DNA of 64,000 nt from Caulobacteraceae bacterium (GCA_031291645.1 JARLIQ010000058.1:43419-107418); one strand, 5' to 3'; counted from the first letter of the stretch, positions 23,746-32,994 are shown. Numbers and translations are program-made. The notes: generated by a model not told the origin, from the sequence alone.

Positions 23746-23966
23746 TGGCGGTGCGCAGGATCACCGCCGAGGTGGCGGGCGCCGTGTCGGAGGTCGTCGT
23801 CGTTCTCGGCCAGGCGGTGGCGGCCGAGGACACGGTGGTCTTCATCGAATGCATGAAGATGCAGCTGCCGGTGGTCTCGCCCTGGGCCGGGACGGTGCGG
23901 GCGATCCATGTCGAGCCGGGCGCCCTGGTGGAAGAGGGGCAGGTGATTGTCGACCTCGAAGCCTGA
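23745..23966 (+). CDS. Stand-alone biotin carboxyl carrier protein
   Basis: This 73-residue protein is a single biotinyl domain. The biotin-accepting lysine is in IECMKMQLPV (classical M-K-M), with the expected Gly-rich turns GAVSEVVV and GTVRAIHV around it. It lacks the Ala/Pro-rich N-terminal region of AccB, so it resembles the short carriers of acyl-CoA carboxylases and decarboxylases. The next gene, a carboxyltransferase, begins inside its last codons, so the two are one unit. No biotin carboxylase gene lies in the window, so carboxylation would need one in trans. Confidence 0.9.
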   Translation: MAVRRITAEVAGAVSEVVVVLGQAVAAEDTVVFIECMKMQLPVVSPWAGTVRAIHVEPGALVEEGQVIVDLEA

Positions 23967-25551
23967 GACCCCAGCCGCCCAACCGGCCCAGCCCGCCGAG
24001 CCGCAGGACTGGTCGTCGGAGATCGCCGAGCTGCGCCGTCGCCAGGCCGCCGCGCGCGAGATGGGCGGCGCGGACAAGGTCCGCATCCAGAAGGAGAAGG
24101 GCAAGTGGACCGTGCGCGAGCGGGTCGACGCCTTGCTGGACCCCGGCAGCTTCCGCGAGATCGGCAGCATCACCGGCATGGCCGACTATGGCCCCGACGG
24201 CGAGCTGGCGGCCTTCACCCCGGCCAACAGCATCTTCGGCCGCGGCCGCATCGACGCCCGGCCGGTGGTGGTGGCCGGCGACGACTTCACCGTGCGCGGC
24301 GGCGCCTCGGACGCGGCGATCCACGAAAAGCAGGTCCAGGCCGAGCAGATGGCCAACGAGCTGCGCCTGCCGATCGTACGCCTAATCGACGGCACTGGCG
24401 GCGGCGGATCGGTCAAGCAGCTGGAGACCACCGGCCACACCTACATCCCGGCCAATCCGGGCTGGAACTGGGTGACCGCCAATCTGTCGACCGTGCCGGT
24501 GGTCTGCCTGGGGCTGGGACCCGTGGCCGGGCTGGGCGCGGCGCGGCTGGTTTCGGGTCACTACACCCTCCTGCTGCGCGAGCAGGGCTTCATGTTCGCC
24601 GCGGGGCCGGCGATCGTCTCGGCGCTCGGCCGGCCGGTGACCAAGGAGGACCTGGGCGGGGCCATGGTCCACGCCCGCTCGGGCGCGGTCGACGACATCG
24701 CCGAGGACGAGGCGGACGCCTTCGCCAAGGCGCGGCGGTTCCTGTCCTACCTGCCGTCCTCGGTCGACGGCCTGCCGGAGCGGGGCGAGACCACCGATCC
24801 CGTCGACCGCTGCGACGACGCGCTGGACGCGATCGTCCCGCACGACCGCCGGCGGGTCTACGACATGCGCAAGATCGTCCGGGCGGTGGTCGATCGCGAC
24901 TCGTTCTTCGAGCTCGGCCGCTACTGGGGCAAGGCCTCGATCACGGGCCTGGCCCGGCTCGACGGCTGGCCGGTGGCGATCGTGGCGTCCGACCCGATGA
25001 TCTACGGCGGCGGCTGGACCGCCGACACCGCCGACAAGCTCAACCGCTTCATCGAACTGGCGGAGACCTTCCACCTGCCGGTCGTGCACCTGGTCGACAT
25101 TCCGGGCGTGGTGATCGGCATCGAGGCGGAGAAGGCCGGCACGATCCGCCACGCCGCCCGCGCCCTGGCCTCGGTCTACCAGGCGAGCGTGCCCTGGTGC
25201 TCGGTGATCGTGCGCAAGGCGTTCGGCGTGGCGGGCGCGGGGATGACCAACCACACCCGCTTTCGCTACCGCTACGCCTGGCCGTCGGGCGATTGGGGCT
25301 CGCTGCCGATCGAGGGCGGGATCGAGGCGGCCTACAAGGCCCAGCTCGAGGCCTCGGACGATCCGGCGGCCCTGCGCGCCGAGATCGAGGGGCGGCTGAA
25401 CGCGGTGCGCTCGCCGTTCCGCACCGCCGAGAAGTTCGGGGTGGAGGAGATCATCGCCCCGCGCGAGACCCGGCCCCTCCTGTGCGAATTCGCCAACCTC
25501 GCCGCGCCGCTGCGCCGGCCGGGGCCCACGGGGTTCGGCTTCCGGCCTTAG
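23947..25551 (+). CDS. Acyl-CoA carboxyltransferase (propionyl/methylcrotonyl-CoA carboxylase beta-like)
   Basis: This 534-residue protein has the two crotonase-type carboxyltransferase halves. The N-terminal half includes KWTVRERVDALLDPGSF, VRGGASDAAIHEKQVQAEQM and LIDGTGGGGSVKQLE; the C-terminal half includes LVDIPGVVIGIEAEKAGT and AFGVAGAGMTNH. The start is TTG at 23947 with a strong GAGGGGCAGG ribosome site, overlapping the end of the biotin carrier gene by 20 bases. It transfers CO2 between biotin and an acyl-CoA. With MaoC and the CoA ligase at the other end of the island, it could take part in branched acyl-CoA breakdown. The TAG stop is the first codon of repeat copy 2. Confidence 0.9.
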   Translation: MSTSKPETPAAQPAQPAEPQDWSSEIAELRRRQAAAREMGGADKVRIQKEKGKWTVRERVDALLDPGSFREIGSITGMADYGPDGELAAFTPANSIFGRGRIDARPVVVAGDDFTVRGGASDAAIHEKQVQAEQMANELRLPIVRLIDGTGGGGSVKQLETTGHTYIPANPGWNWVTANLSTVPVVCLGLGPVAGLGAARLVSGHYTLLLREQGFMFAAGPAIVSALGRPVTKEDLGGAMVHARSGAVDDIAEDEADAFAKARRFLSYLPSSVDGLPERGETTDPVDRCDDALDAIVPHDRRRVYDMRKIVRAVVDRDSFFELGRYWGKASITGLARLDGWPVAIVASDPMIYGGGWTADTADKLNRFIELAETFHLPVVHLVDIPGVVIGIEAEKAGTIRHAARALASVYQASVPWCSVIVRKAFGVAGAGMTNHTRFRYRYAWPSGDWGSLPIEGGIEAAYKAQLEASDDPAALRAEIEGRLNAVRSPFRTAEKFGVEEIIAPRETRPLLCEFANLAAPLRRPGPTGFGFRP

Positions 25552-25663
25552 AGCCCGTTAGGCGAAAGTGTAGGTGGTTTCACCACTCGAACGTGCTCTA
25601 AATGTTTGATTTATAGCCCTTTTAAGCGGGTCAGATGATTCCATCTGACCCTAAAGGGCTCTA
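25549..25663. repeat. Palindromic intergenic repeat, copy 2
   Basis: This is the full-length element between two convergent genes. Its first TAG is the stop of the carboxyltransferase and its final CTA, read on the minus strand, is the TAG stop of the phosphotransferase-like gene. Both hairpins are present, with point differences from copy 1 (for example TTTCACC for TTTCGCC). The symmetrical stem ends make it a candidate bidirectional terminator. Confidence 0.9.
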
Positions 25664-26482
25664 GGTCGCCAGTTCGGCCGCGGCCAGCTCGGCGATGGCC
25701 AGGCCCGTCGCGGCGTCCTGGTCGTGGCCGCTCCCGAGGCTCCAGGCCGCGCCGAGGCCGGCGTAGGCCTGGACCCAGCGCAGCAGCCGCCCGCGCTCCA
25801 GGCCGGCCCGCTCGGCCACGACCTTGGCCTGACGGCGCATCCGGCCGGGCGACAGGGCGGTCGCCGCGTCCGGATTACGAAACAGGTTGGCGTATTCGAA
25901 GCCGCGCTCGCCGATCAGGCCCTTGGGGTCGATGGCCAGCCAGCCGCGGGGCCCGCCGTCCAGCACGTTGCCGTGGTGGAGATCGCCATGCAGGACCACG
26001 GTCTCGCGCGGCTCGGCCAGCAGGGCCCGGGCGGCTTCCGCGGCCTTGGCGAAGGTCGCCCCGTGCTGGCGCGCCGCCGGCTCCAGGGCGCGGAACCAGA
26101 CGTCCAGCGGGACCAGGCTCGCCGGCGGCGGCCGGCCGCGCGGGGCGTGCAGGTCGGCGGCGACGTCACACAGGATGGCTGTGGCCGCGTCGTCCTGGCC
26201 ACCCCGCGCCATGGCCGCGAGGTCGCCCGGGCCGTCCAGCCGCTCGAGCAGCAGGGCCTCGCCCTCGCAGGCCAGGACGCGCGCCGCGCCCCGGCCGGCC
26301 CACCAGACCATCAGCGCCGCGCCGCGTCGCTCCTCCACGCGGGCGGCGAGCTTGAGCATGGCCGGCGCGCCGTCCTGGCGCACGGGCATCAGCCGGCTCT
26401 TGAAGCGGGTGGTGAAGGCCGCGCCGTCCGGAGCCAGGCGCCAGCGGGCCAGCCAGGGGGCGAACGGCGATCGGGCGGCCAC
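25661..26482 (-). CDS. Streptomycin 6-kinase/hydroxyurea phosphotransferase-like kinase
   Basis: This 273-residue protein has the aminoglycoside phosphotransferase fold of the APH(6)/hydroxyurea-kinase type. The Brenner motif VVLHGDLHHGNVL (catalytic Asp) and WLAIDPKGLIGERGFEYANL (metal-binding Asp) are intact, and LLLERLDGPGDL forms the hinge. Family members phosphorylate streptomycin or hydroxyurea, but chromosomal copies in environmental bacteria often have no shown resistance role. The stop lies in repeat copy 2. The next gene on the same strand, a lipoprotein, ends 8 bases upstream of this start, so the two may be co-transcribed. Confidence 0.85.
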   Translation of the reverse strand: MAARSPFAPWLARWRLAPDGAAFTTRFKSRLMPVRQDGAPAMLKLAARVEERRGAALMVWWAGRGAARVLACEGEALLLERLDGPGDLAAMARGGQDDAATAILCDVAADLHAPRGRPPPASLVPLDVWFRALEPAARQHGATFAKAAEAARALLAEPRETVVLHGDLHHGNVLDGGPRGWLAIDPKGLIGERGFEYANLFRNPDAATALSPGRMRRQAKVVAERAGLERGRLLRWVQAYAGLGAAWSLGSGHDQDAATGLAIAELAAAELAT

Positions 26483-26490
26483 GACGGCCG

Positions 26491-26997
26491 CTATGGGCCC
26501 GTCAGGCGCACGGAATCGAGGAACTGGACGACCTCGGAGTCCTGCGGACCCAGCGGCGACTGGGCCGCGAGCTGGTAGAGCTTCTTGCCGGCGACGAAGA
26601 CCCGCACCCGCTGGGTGGTCTTGTCGGGCAGTTCGATCATCGCCTCGCGACCGACCACCTTGCCGATCGCGACATAGGTCACCGTCCCGACCTTGCCGCC
26701 CTGGCTCTCAGCCATGGCCTGGGGAACCTGGCTCAGCAGCTGGTCGTCGCTCTTGGTCGAGGTCGAGGCGTCGGTGGCCGCGACGACGAGGCGGCGGCCG
26801 CCCTGGACCGCCTCGACCACGATGTTGTGCGGCGTCGCGCCGTCGGCCGACGCGGGCGTCTCGGTCACCTTGGGCGGGACGCGGAACGAGGCCGCAAAGC
26901 CCCACGCCGGGTAGGGATATTCCTTCCACGGCGGCAGGGAGCAGGCCGACACAGCCAGGACCGCGATCAGGGCCGAGGCGGACAGGATGACGCGCAT
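26491..26997 (-). CDS. Putative lipoprotein of unknown function
   Basis: This 168-residue protein begins with a lipoprotein signal: a hydrophobic stretch then AVSAC, placing the lipidated Cys at about residue 19. The mature part is a small alpha/beta domain with AWGFAASFRVPPKVTET, TYVAIGKVVGREA and a C-terminal VVQFLDSVRL that resembles the closing helix of small periplasmic PsbP-like or DUF1795-type domains. I do not recognise a specific family. It is likely anchored in the periplasmic face of a membrane. Confidence 0.75.
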   Translation of the reverse strand: MRVILSASALIAVLAVSACSLPPWKEYPYPAWGFAASFRVPPKVTETPASADGATPHNIVVEAVQGGRRLVVAATDASTSTKSDDQLLSQVPQAMAESQGGKVGTVTYVAIGKVVGREAMIELPDKTTQRVRVFVAGKKLYQLAAQSPLGPQDSEVVQFLDSVRLTGP

Positions 26998-27055
26998 GGG
27001 ACCCCCTTGCGATGCGGGGAAAGTCTAGGCCCTGCGGGACGTGCGCGCCAGGGCC

Positions 27056-27319
27056 TCAGGCCGGCCGGTGGCGGCGCCAGTCGCTGGGGGTGTGGCCGGT
27101 CCAGGCCTTGAAGGCGCGGGTGAAGGCGCGGGGGTCGGAAAAGCCCAGCTCCTCGCCGCCCTGGGCGATGTGCGGGGTCTGCATCAGGCGCGCGCTGGCG
27201 TAGGCGGCCATGGCCTCGGCCCGCAGGCCGCGGAAGTCCGCGCCTTCCTCGGTCAGGCGCCGGCGCAGGGTGGCGACCGACAGGCCCAGCCGCGCGACCA
27301 TGGTGCTGGGGCCCGACAC
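27056..27319 (-). pseudogene. AraC family regulator, C-terminal remnant
   Basis: Only about 87 residues are left, forming the C-terminal AraC/XylS double helix-turn-helix (VARLGLSVATLRRRLTEEG, then EELGFSDPRAFTRAFKAWTG). Full-length relatives carry another 200 or more residues in front of this for ligand binding. Upstream of 27300 the sequence no longer resembles an AraC protein and instead reads as the end of a different gene on the other strand. This looks like a deletion scar. The short ATG-initiated frame could still be expressed as a DNA-binding domain, but I regard it as a remnant. Confidence 0.65.
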
Positions 27320-27398
27320 CCGCGTGGTCGACGATCCCTACGCCGAGGTGCGGCGGTTCTGGCTGACCATGCCCGAGGCGCTGAGCGTCCTGGGCTAG
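27303..27398 (+). pseudogene. Possible 3' remnant of an unidentified gene
   Basis: About 30 codons on the plus strand read GPDTRVVDDPYAEVRRFW, then LTMPEALSVLG and a stop. It looks like the natural C-terminus of a protein, but it has no start of its own and runs directly into the antisense of the AraC remnant. Its stop overlaps the alpha-mannosidase stop (CTAG shared). The family is not recognised. Confidence 0.35.
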
Positions 27399-30300
27399 AG
27401 CAGCCGCAGGGTCATGATCTGGAAGGGCCGCAGGTCCAGGTCGAGGCCATGGGCCGCCTGCGGCAGCGCCTCCAGCCGGTCCTCCAGGCCGTTGCTGAGC
27501 CAGGCGCTGCGCACCGGAACGCCGAAGCGCAGCCGCGCGCGGGCGTGGCCGCCGCCGCTCTCGTAGAGTCGTACGACCCAGCCGTCGCCGTCCTCGGCCG
27601 GCTTGATGGTGTCGATCACGACCGACGGCGCATCGACGCTCGCCAGGGGCGTTTCCAGCACCGGGCCCACCGCGCCGCCGGCCCACAGCACCGGCCGATT
27701 GAACCGCATCGCCTCGGCGACCACGCCCGCCTCGCGCCAGTCGCCGGCGTGCGGATAGAGGGCGTAGGCGAAGCGGTGCTCGCCGATGTCCGCGCGCGGG
27801 TCCGGCGACTGGGTCCCGCGCACCAGGCTCAGCGCCATCCGCTGGCCGAAGGTGGAGAAGCCGTATCGGGCGTCGGACAGCAGGGCGACGCCGAAGCCGG
27901 GCTCGGACAGGTCCGCCCAGCGGTGTCCCGGCACCTCGAACTGGGCGAGGTCGGCGTCGGTGTTGGCGTGGGTCGGCCGCTCGACGGCGCCGAACATCGT
28001 CTCGTAGGTCGCCGAGCGCGCGCGGCTGGCCAGCGGGAAGACCGCCTTGACCAGGGTCCGCCGGTCCCGCCAGTCGATGACGGTGTCGAACGCCAGATGG
28101 CCCGAGCCGGCGTCCAGGCGGACGGTCTGGACCATGCGGCTGGCCTTGCCGAGCTTGCGCTCGAACCGCACCTCGGCGCGCAGCGGCCCGCGCGAGACGA
28201 TGGCGCAGTCGTGCGCGGCCTGCGCCTCCCGGGCGGTCTCCAGGGCGAAGGGATCGATGTCCCAGGCCTCGAACTGGATCGGCCGGTCCTCGAACAGGAC
28301 GATGCGGTTGGCCTCGCCCGACAGGGCCTCGCGCCCGCTGGCCTTGTGCGTCAGGCGGGCGACGCCGCCGGTCGGCGTCAGGACGGCGCTGATCTGGCCG
28401 TTCTCCAGCCGGATGCGGCCGTCCGCCTCTTCGGTGACGCGCAAGCGGTCGCCCGTCTGGGAAACCTCGCCGGCCGAGAACGGGCCGCAGCGAATGAAAC
28501 AGGGCGCGCCATCGGGGCCCGTGGTCACCTCGGCCCGCTCGAAGCCGGTCGGATTGACCGGCCGGGCGTCGCCTCCGGCGCGCGTCAGCCGGGCGAGGAG
28601 GTCGTCCGCGGCCTGCGCCGCCTGGTCGGCCAGGGCCGCCAGCTCGGGCAGGCTGCGCTGGTAGACCTCGTGGATGCTGCTGCCGGGCAGGATGTCGTGG
28701 AACTGGTTGGTCAGCAGCACCCGCCACAGCGCCTCGATCATGTCCCGCGACGGCGCCGACACGCCCGCGAGGCCGCAGGCGGCGGCCAGGTAGTCCAGGG
28801 TCTGCAGCCGTCCTTCGCACAGCCGGTTCAGCCGCTTGACCTCGGCCTGGCTGGTGTACGTGCCGCGGTGGTACTCGAAATAGAGCTCGCCCTCGATCAC
28901 CGCGAGGTCGTCCGCGGTCGTCTCTAGCCGGTCGAAGAAGGCGTCTGGCGAGCGGGTCTCGCACCGCGGCGCGCCCAGAAGGTCGCGCGTGCGGCGCAGG
29001 GTCTCGATCATCCCCGCGTCCGGTCCGCCGCCGCCGTCGCCATGGCCGAACAGATAGAGGGCGTCGGCCGAGCGGTCGGCGTCCTTGTAGTTGGCCGCGT
29101 GATAGCGCAGTTCCTCCAGGCTGGCGGTGGCGTTGTAGGTGTCGACCGGCGGGAAGTGGGTCAGAACCTCGCTGCCGTCGATGCCGCGCCATCTGAAGCT
29201 GTGGTGCGGCGGGCTGGTGAATTTGTTCCACGACAGCTTCTGGGTCAGGAACCGGGTCATGCCGGCCTGGCGGATGATCTGCGGCAGCTGCCCGGCGTAG
29301 CCGAAGACGTCCGGGTTCCAGAACACCGTGGCGCGCGCCCCGAACGTCCGCTCGAAATAGCGCTGGCCGTACAGGAACTGGCGGGTCAGCGACTCGCCCG
29401 AGGGCAGGTTGCAGTCCGGCTCGACCCAGCTGCCGCCCACCGGGATCCACTGGCCGGCCTCGGCCTTGGCGCGGATGCGCCGGAAGAGGTCGGGGTCGGT
29501 CTCCTCGATCACCGCGTACTGGTAGGCCTGGGAGCAGGCGAACTTGAACTCCGGATAGAGGTCCATCAGGTGGACGGCGGTGGAGAAGCTGCGCTGGCAC
29601 TTGCGGCGCGTCTCCTCGATCGGCCAGAGCCAGGCGGTGTCGATGTGGGCGTGGCCGATGGCCGAGAGTTCGTGGACCACCGCGCTATTCTTCACCGCCA
29701 GCAGGCGCCGGAGGATCGCCTGGCCGGCGGGCCAGGTCGACCGGTCCTCCGGGTCCAGCAGGTTGCAGACCCGGTTCAGGTCGTGCAGCAGCCGTCCGGC
29801 CCAGGTGGTGTCCAGCGCCGGGCGGACGAGGTGAGGGGCCACGCCGCCGAACGACCTGGGCGTCTGGGGCGGGGTGCGGTCGGCTTCCAGCTGGCGCAGA
29901 GCCTCGACGTCATGGGACAGCGTCCAGGCCTCGGGATCGAAGCGGACGATTTCGCAGGCCGCCAGCCGGTAGGGTTCGGTCAGGCTGTGCGGCTGGTCCC
30001 AGTTCTCGGACGCCCCGAAGGAGCGGTTGCAGGCGACCTCGACATGGAAGACCAGGGTCTCGCCGCCGCGCGCGGCGGGGCTGAGCCGCACGAAACCCCG
30101 GCCGATGTTCAGGCCCTGGGCCGAACGGCCGTCCAGCCAGAGCAGGGCTTCCGAGCGCGAATCCCACTTCAGTTCGACCACCTGCCCGGCCCAGGCCTCG
30201 GGAACGCGGGCGGTGACGCGGAACCACCAGGTCGACCACAGCGGCCCCAGCTCCTCGCCGACCGCCGCCGGCCGCCAGTCCAGCGCCTGGGCCTCGGCGA

Positions 30301-30490
30301 AGCGGATCCGGTCGGTCGGGCCGGCGACCTCGATGGCTTCGACCGGAACCTGCTCGGCGCGAGCGAGCCGCTCCAGGCGGTGGGCGAAAGCCTCCAGCCG
30401 CGCGCGGGTGTAGCCGGGATAGCGGCCTCGTGTGCGGGCGAACCCATCCGTCCGGCCGTCTTGCGCCCCGTCTTGCGCATCTGAATCCAC
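27395..30490 (-). CDS. Alpha-mannosidase, GH38 family
   Basis: This 1031-residue protein has the complete GH38 layout: an N-terminal beta domain, the catalytic barrel and large C-terminal beta-sandwiches. Zinc and catalytic motifs are visible: GHAHIDTAWLWPIEETRRK (about residues 278-296; His and Asp zinc ligands) and VFWNPDVFGYAGQLPQI (about 390; nucleophile Asp), then the second histidine region LFGHGDGGGGP. It hydrolyses alpha-mannosides with retention. It has no signal peptide, so it is probably cytoplasmic and acts on imported mannosyl-oligosaccharides. The start is GTG at 30490. No sugar transporter lies next to it; it stands alone between the scar and malic enzyme. Confidence 0.93.
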   Translation of the reverse strand: MDSDAQDGAQDGRTDGFARTRGRYPGYTRARLEAFAHRLERLARAEQVPVEAIEVAGPTDRIRFAEAQALDWRPAAVGEELGPLWSTWWFRVTARVPEAWAGQVVELKWDSRSEALLWLDGRSAQGLNIGRGFVRLSPAARGGETLVFHVEVACNRSFGASENWDQPHSLTEPYRLAACEIVRFDPEAWTLSHDVEALRQLEADRTPPQTPRSFGGVAPHLVRPALDTTWAGRLLHDLNRVCNLLDPEDRSTWPAGQAILRRLLAVKNSAVVHELSAIGHAHIDTAWLWPIEETRRKCQRSFSTAVHLMDLYPEFKFACSQAYQYAVIEETDPDLFRRIRAKAEAGQWIPVGGSWVEPDCNLPSGESLTRQFLYGQRYFERTFGARATVFWNPDVFGYAGQLPQIIRQAGMTRFLTQKLSWNKFTSPPHHSFRWRGIDGSEVLTHFPPVDTYNATASLEELRYHAANYKDADRSADALYLFGHGDGGGGPDAGMIETLRRTRDLLGAPRCETRSPDAFFDRLETTADDLAVIEGELYFEYHRGTYTSQAEVKRLNRLCEGRLQTLDYLAAACGLAGVSAPSRDMIEALWRVLLTNQFHDILPGSSIHEVYQRSLPELAALADQAAQAADDLLARLTRAGGDARPVNPTGFERAEVTTGPDGAPCFIRCGPFSAGEVSQTGDRLRVTEEADGRIRLENGQISAVLTPTGGVARLTHKASGREALSGEANRIVLFEDRPIQFEAWDIDPFALETAREAQAAHDCAIVSRGPLRAEVRFERKLGKASRMVQTVRLDAGSGHLAFDTVIDWRDRRTLVKAVFPLASRARSATYETMFGAVERPTHANTDADLAQFEVPGHRWADLSEPGFGVALLSDARYGFSTFGQRMALSLVRGTQSPDPRADIGEHRFAYALYPHAGDWREAGVVAEAMRFNRPVLWAGGAVGPVLETPLASVDAPSVVIDTIKPAEDGDGWVVRLYESGGGHARARLRFGVPVRSAWLSNGLEDRLEALPQAAHGLDLDLRPFQIMTLRLL

Positions 30491-30653
30491 GCCCGCCTCC
30501 CGACGCCCGCGCGGCGCCTCCTATGCCGTGGCATCATCCCCGTGCGGGGCCATCATGCAACCGTCCGTCAAACGCGGCTGTCGGCGGGACGGCTGCCCTG
30601 CTATGTCCCCGCGGCGGGGTTGGGCCTTCGGGCGGCGTATCGAGGACGAACGA

Positions 30654-32930
30654 ATGGACGAGGATTTCCGCAAGGCGGCGCTGGACTATCACCGGCTGCC
30701 GCGGCCCGGAAAACTGTCGGTCGAACCGACCAAGCGGATGGCGACCCAGCGCGACCTGGCGCTGGCCTATTCCCCCGGCGTGGCGGCGGCCTGCGACGCG
30801 ATCGTGGCCGACCCCGGCGCCGCGCGCGAACTGACGGCGCGGGCGAACCTCGTGGCCGTGATCTCCAACGGCACGGCGGTGCTGGGCCTTGGCAACATCG
30901 GCCCCCTGGCGAGCAAGCCGGTAATGGAGGGCAAGGCGGTCCTGTTCAAGAAGTTCGCCGGCATCGACGTCTTCGACCTCGAGGTCGACGCGACCGAGAT
31001 CGAACGATTCTGCGACGTGGTCGCCGCCCTGGAGCCGACCTTCGGCGGCATCAACCTCGAGGACATCAAGGCCCCCGAGTGCTTCGTCATCGAGCGCAAG
31101 CTGCGCGAGCGGATGAAGATCCCCGTCTTCCATGACGACCAGCACGGCACCGCCATCGTCTGCGCCGCGGCCATCCGCAACGGCCTGGTGCTGCAAGGCA
31201 AGGACCTGAAGGACGTTAAGCTGGTCACCTCGGGCGCGGGCGCTGCGGCCCTGGCGTGCGTCGACCTGCTGGTCCTGATGGGCCTGCCGGCCGACAACGT
31301 CACCCTGACCGACATCAAGGGAGTGGTCTACGCCGGGCGCGACGCGGAGATGGCGCCCAACATGGCCCGCTACGCCCGGGTCACCGACGCGCGGACCCTG
31401 CCGGAGGTGCTGGGTGGGGCGGACGTCTTCCTGGGCCTGTCGGCGCCGCGCGTGTTCAAGCCCGAGTGGCTGCCGCTGCTGGCGGACAAGCCCCTGATCC
31501 TGGCCCTGGCCAATCCCGACCCGGAGATCGCGCCGGAGGCGGTGCGCCTGGGTCGGCCCGACGCCATCGTCGCCACCGGCCGCTCCGACTACGTCAACCA
31601 AGTCAACAACGTCCTCTGCTTCCCCTTCGTCTTCCGCGGGGCCCTGGACGTCGGCGCGACCGAGATCAACGAGCCGATGAAGGTGGCGGCAGCCGAGGCG
31701 ATCGCCGCGCTCGCCCGCGCCGAGGCCAGCGAGGTGGTGGCGGCGGCCTACGGCGGCGCCGCGCCCGTGTTCGGTCCGGAATACATCATCCCCAAGCCGT
31801 TCGATCCGCGGCTGATCCTGCACATCGCCCCGGCCGTGGCCCGCGCGGCCATGGCCTCCGGCGTCGCCGCCCGGCCGATCGCCGACTTCGACGCCTACCA
31901 GCGTGAGCTGGAGCGGTTCGTCTACCGCTCGGGCCAGCTGATGCGGCCGGTGTTCGAGAGGGCCCGCAAGAACCTGCGCAAGGTCGCCTACGCCGAGGGC
32001 GAGGACCCGCGGGTGCTGCGCGCGGTGCAGACGGTGGTCGACGAACGGATCGCCGAGCCGGTGCTGATCGGCCGCCGTGCGGTGATCGAAGCCAAGACCC
32101 GCGAGCTTGGCCTGAGGCTCGACTTCGACCGCCAGGTCCAGATCATCGACCCCGCCGCCGACGCCGAGAGCCTCGCGCCGCTGGTCGCGCACTACCAGCG
32201 GCTGGTCGACCGGCGCGGCGCCCCGCCCGACATCGCCGCGCGGCGGGTTCGCACCCGCCCCAGCGTCGTCACCGCCATGCTGCTGCTGGAGGGCCGGGTG
32301 GACGCGGCCCTGTGCGGCGGGGTGGGGGACTGGTGGCGGCACATGACCTATGTGCTGCCGATCATCCCGCTGCGGCCGAACGCCAGCCGGGTCTATTCCC
32401 TGTCCAGCCTGATCCTGCCCAACGGGGTGCTGTTCTTCTGCGACACCCACGTCAACGTCGACCCGACCGCCGAGCAGGTGGCCGAGATGACCGTGCTGGC
32501 GGCCGAGGCGGTCCGGCGCTTCGGCATGACGCCCAAGGCGGCGCTGCTGTCCCACTCCAGCTTCGGGGCCAGCAATTCGCCCAACGCCCGCAAGATGCGC
32601 GAGGCGCTGAAGCTGGTGCGGGCCTGCGCGCCCGAGCTGGAGGTGGACGGCGAGATGCATGCCGACGCCGCGCTCAGCGAGGCCCTGCGCGGTCGGATGG
32701 TGAGCGAAAGCCCGCTGACCGGCTCGGCGAACCTCTTGATCATGCCCACGCTGGACGCGGCCAACATCGGCCTGACCCTGCTGTCGGCCGCCACCGAGTC
32801 CCTGCTGGTCGGCCCGCTGTTGCTGGGCGTCGCCAAGCCGCTGCACGTGCTGGTGCCCAGCGTCACCGCCCGCGGCATCGTCAACATGACCGCCCTGGCG
32901 GCGGCGCAGGCCAACCACTCGGCTGGGTAG
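30654..32930 (+). CDS. maeB: NADP-dependent malic enzyme with C-terminal phosphotransacetylase-like domain
   Basis: The protein has 758 residues. The malic-enzyme half (1 to about 425) carries [46 protein letters not shown] and [16 protein letters not shown] (NADP-binding). The C-terminal half (about 430-758) is a phosphate-acetyltransferase-like domain ([18 protein letters not shown]) that in MaeB enzymes is regulatory, sensing acetyl-CoA, rather than catalytic. It converts malate to pyruvate plus CO2 and NADPH in the cytoplasm. The ATG at 30654 is supported by CGAGG upstream and by the conserved protein start; a longer in-frame extension to 30432 is spurious. Confidence 0.95.
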   Translation: MDEDFRKAALDYHRLPRPGKLSVEPTKRMATQRDLALAYSPGVAAACDAIVADPGAARELTARANLVAVISNGTAVLGLGNIGPLASKPVMEGKAVLFKKFAGIDVFDLEVDATEIERFCDVVAALEPTFGGINLEDIKAPECFVIERKLRERMKIPVFHDDQHGTAIVCAAAIRNGLVLQGKDLKDVKLVTSGAGAAALACVDLLVLMGLPADNVTLTDIKGVVYAGRDAEMAPNMARYARVTDARTLPEVLGGADVFLGLSAPRVFKPEWLPLLADKPLILALANPDPEIAPEAVRLGRPDAIVATGRSDYVNQVNNVLCFPFVFRGALDVGATEINEPMKVAAAEAIAALARAEASEVVAAAYGGAAPVFGPEYIIPKPFDPRLILHIAPAVARAAMASGVAARPIADFDAYQRELERFVYRSGQLMRPVFERARKNLRKVAYAEGEDPRVLRAVQTVVDERIAEPVLIGRRAVIEAKTRELGLRLDFDRQVQIIDPAADAESLAPLVAHYQRLVDRRGAPPDIAARRVRTRPSVVTAMLLLEGRVDAALCGGVGDWWRHMTYVLPIIPLRPNASRVYSLSSLILPNGVLFFCDTHVNVDPTAEQVAEMTVLAAEAVRRFGMTPKAALLSHSSFGASNSPNARKMREALKLVRACAPELEVDGEMHADAALSEALRGRMVSESPLTGSANLLIMPTLDAANIGLTLLSAATESLLVGPLLLGVAKPLHVLVPSVTARGIVNMTALAAAQANHSAG

Positions 32931-32994
32931 GGCGCGACAGCCGGACGTGTTGTCGGCTTCGGCGTCCCGTCACGCCCTGACAGCCCTTGGGGGC

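Noticed and set aside
32931..32994. Terminator between maeB and the DsbA-like gene
   Set aside because: Weak hairpins are visible in the gap, but there is no T-run and no single convincing stem.
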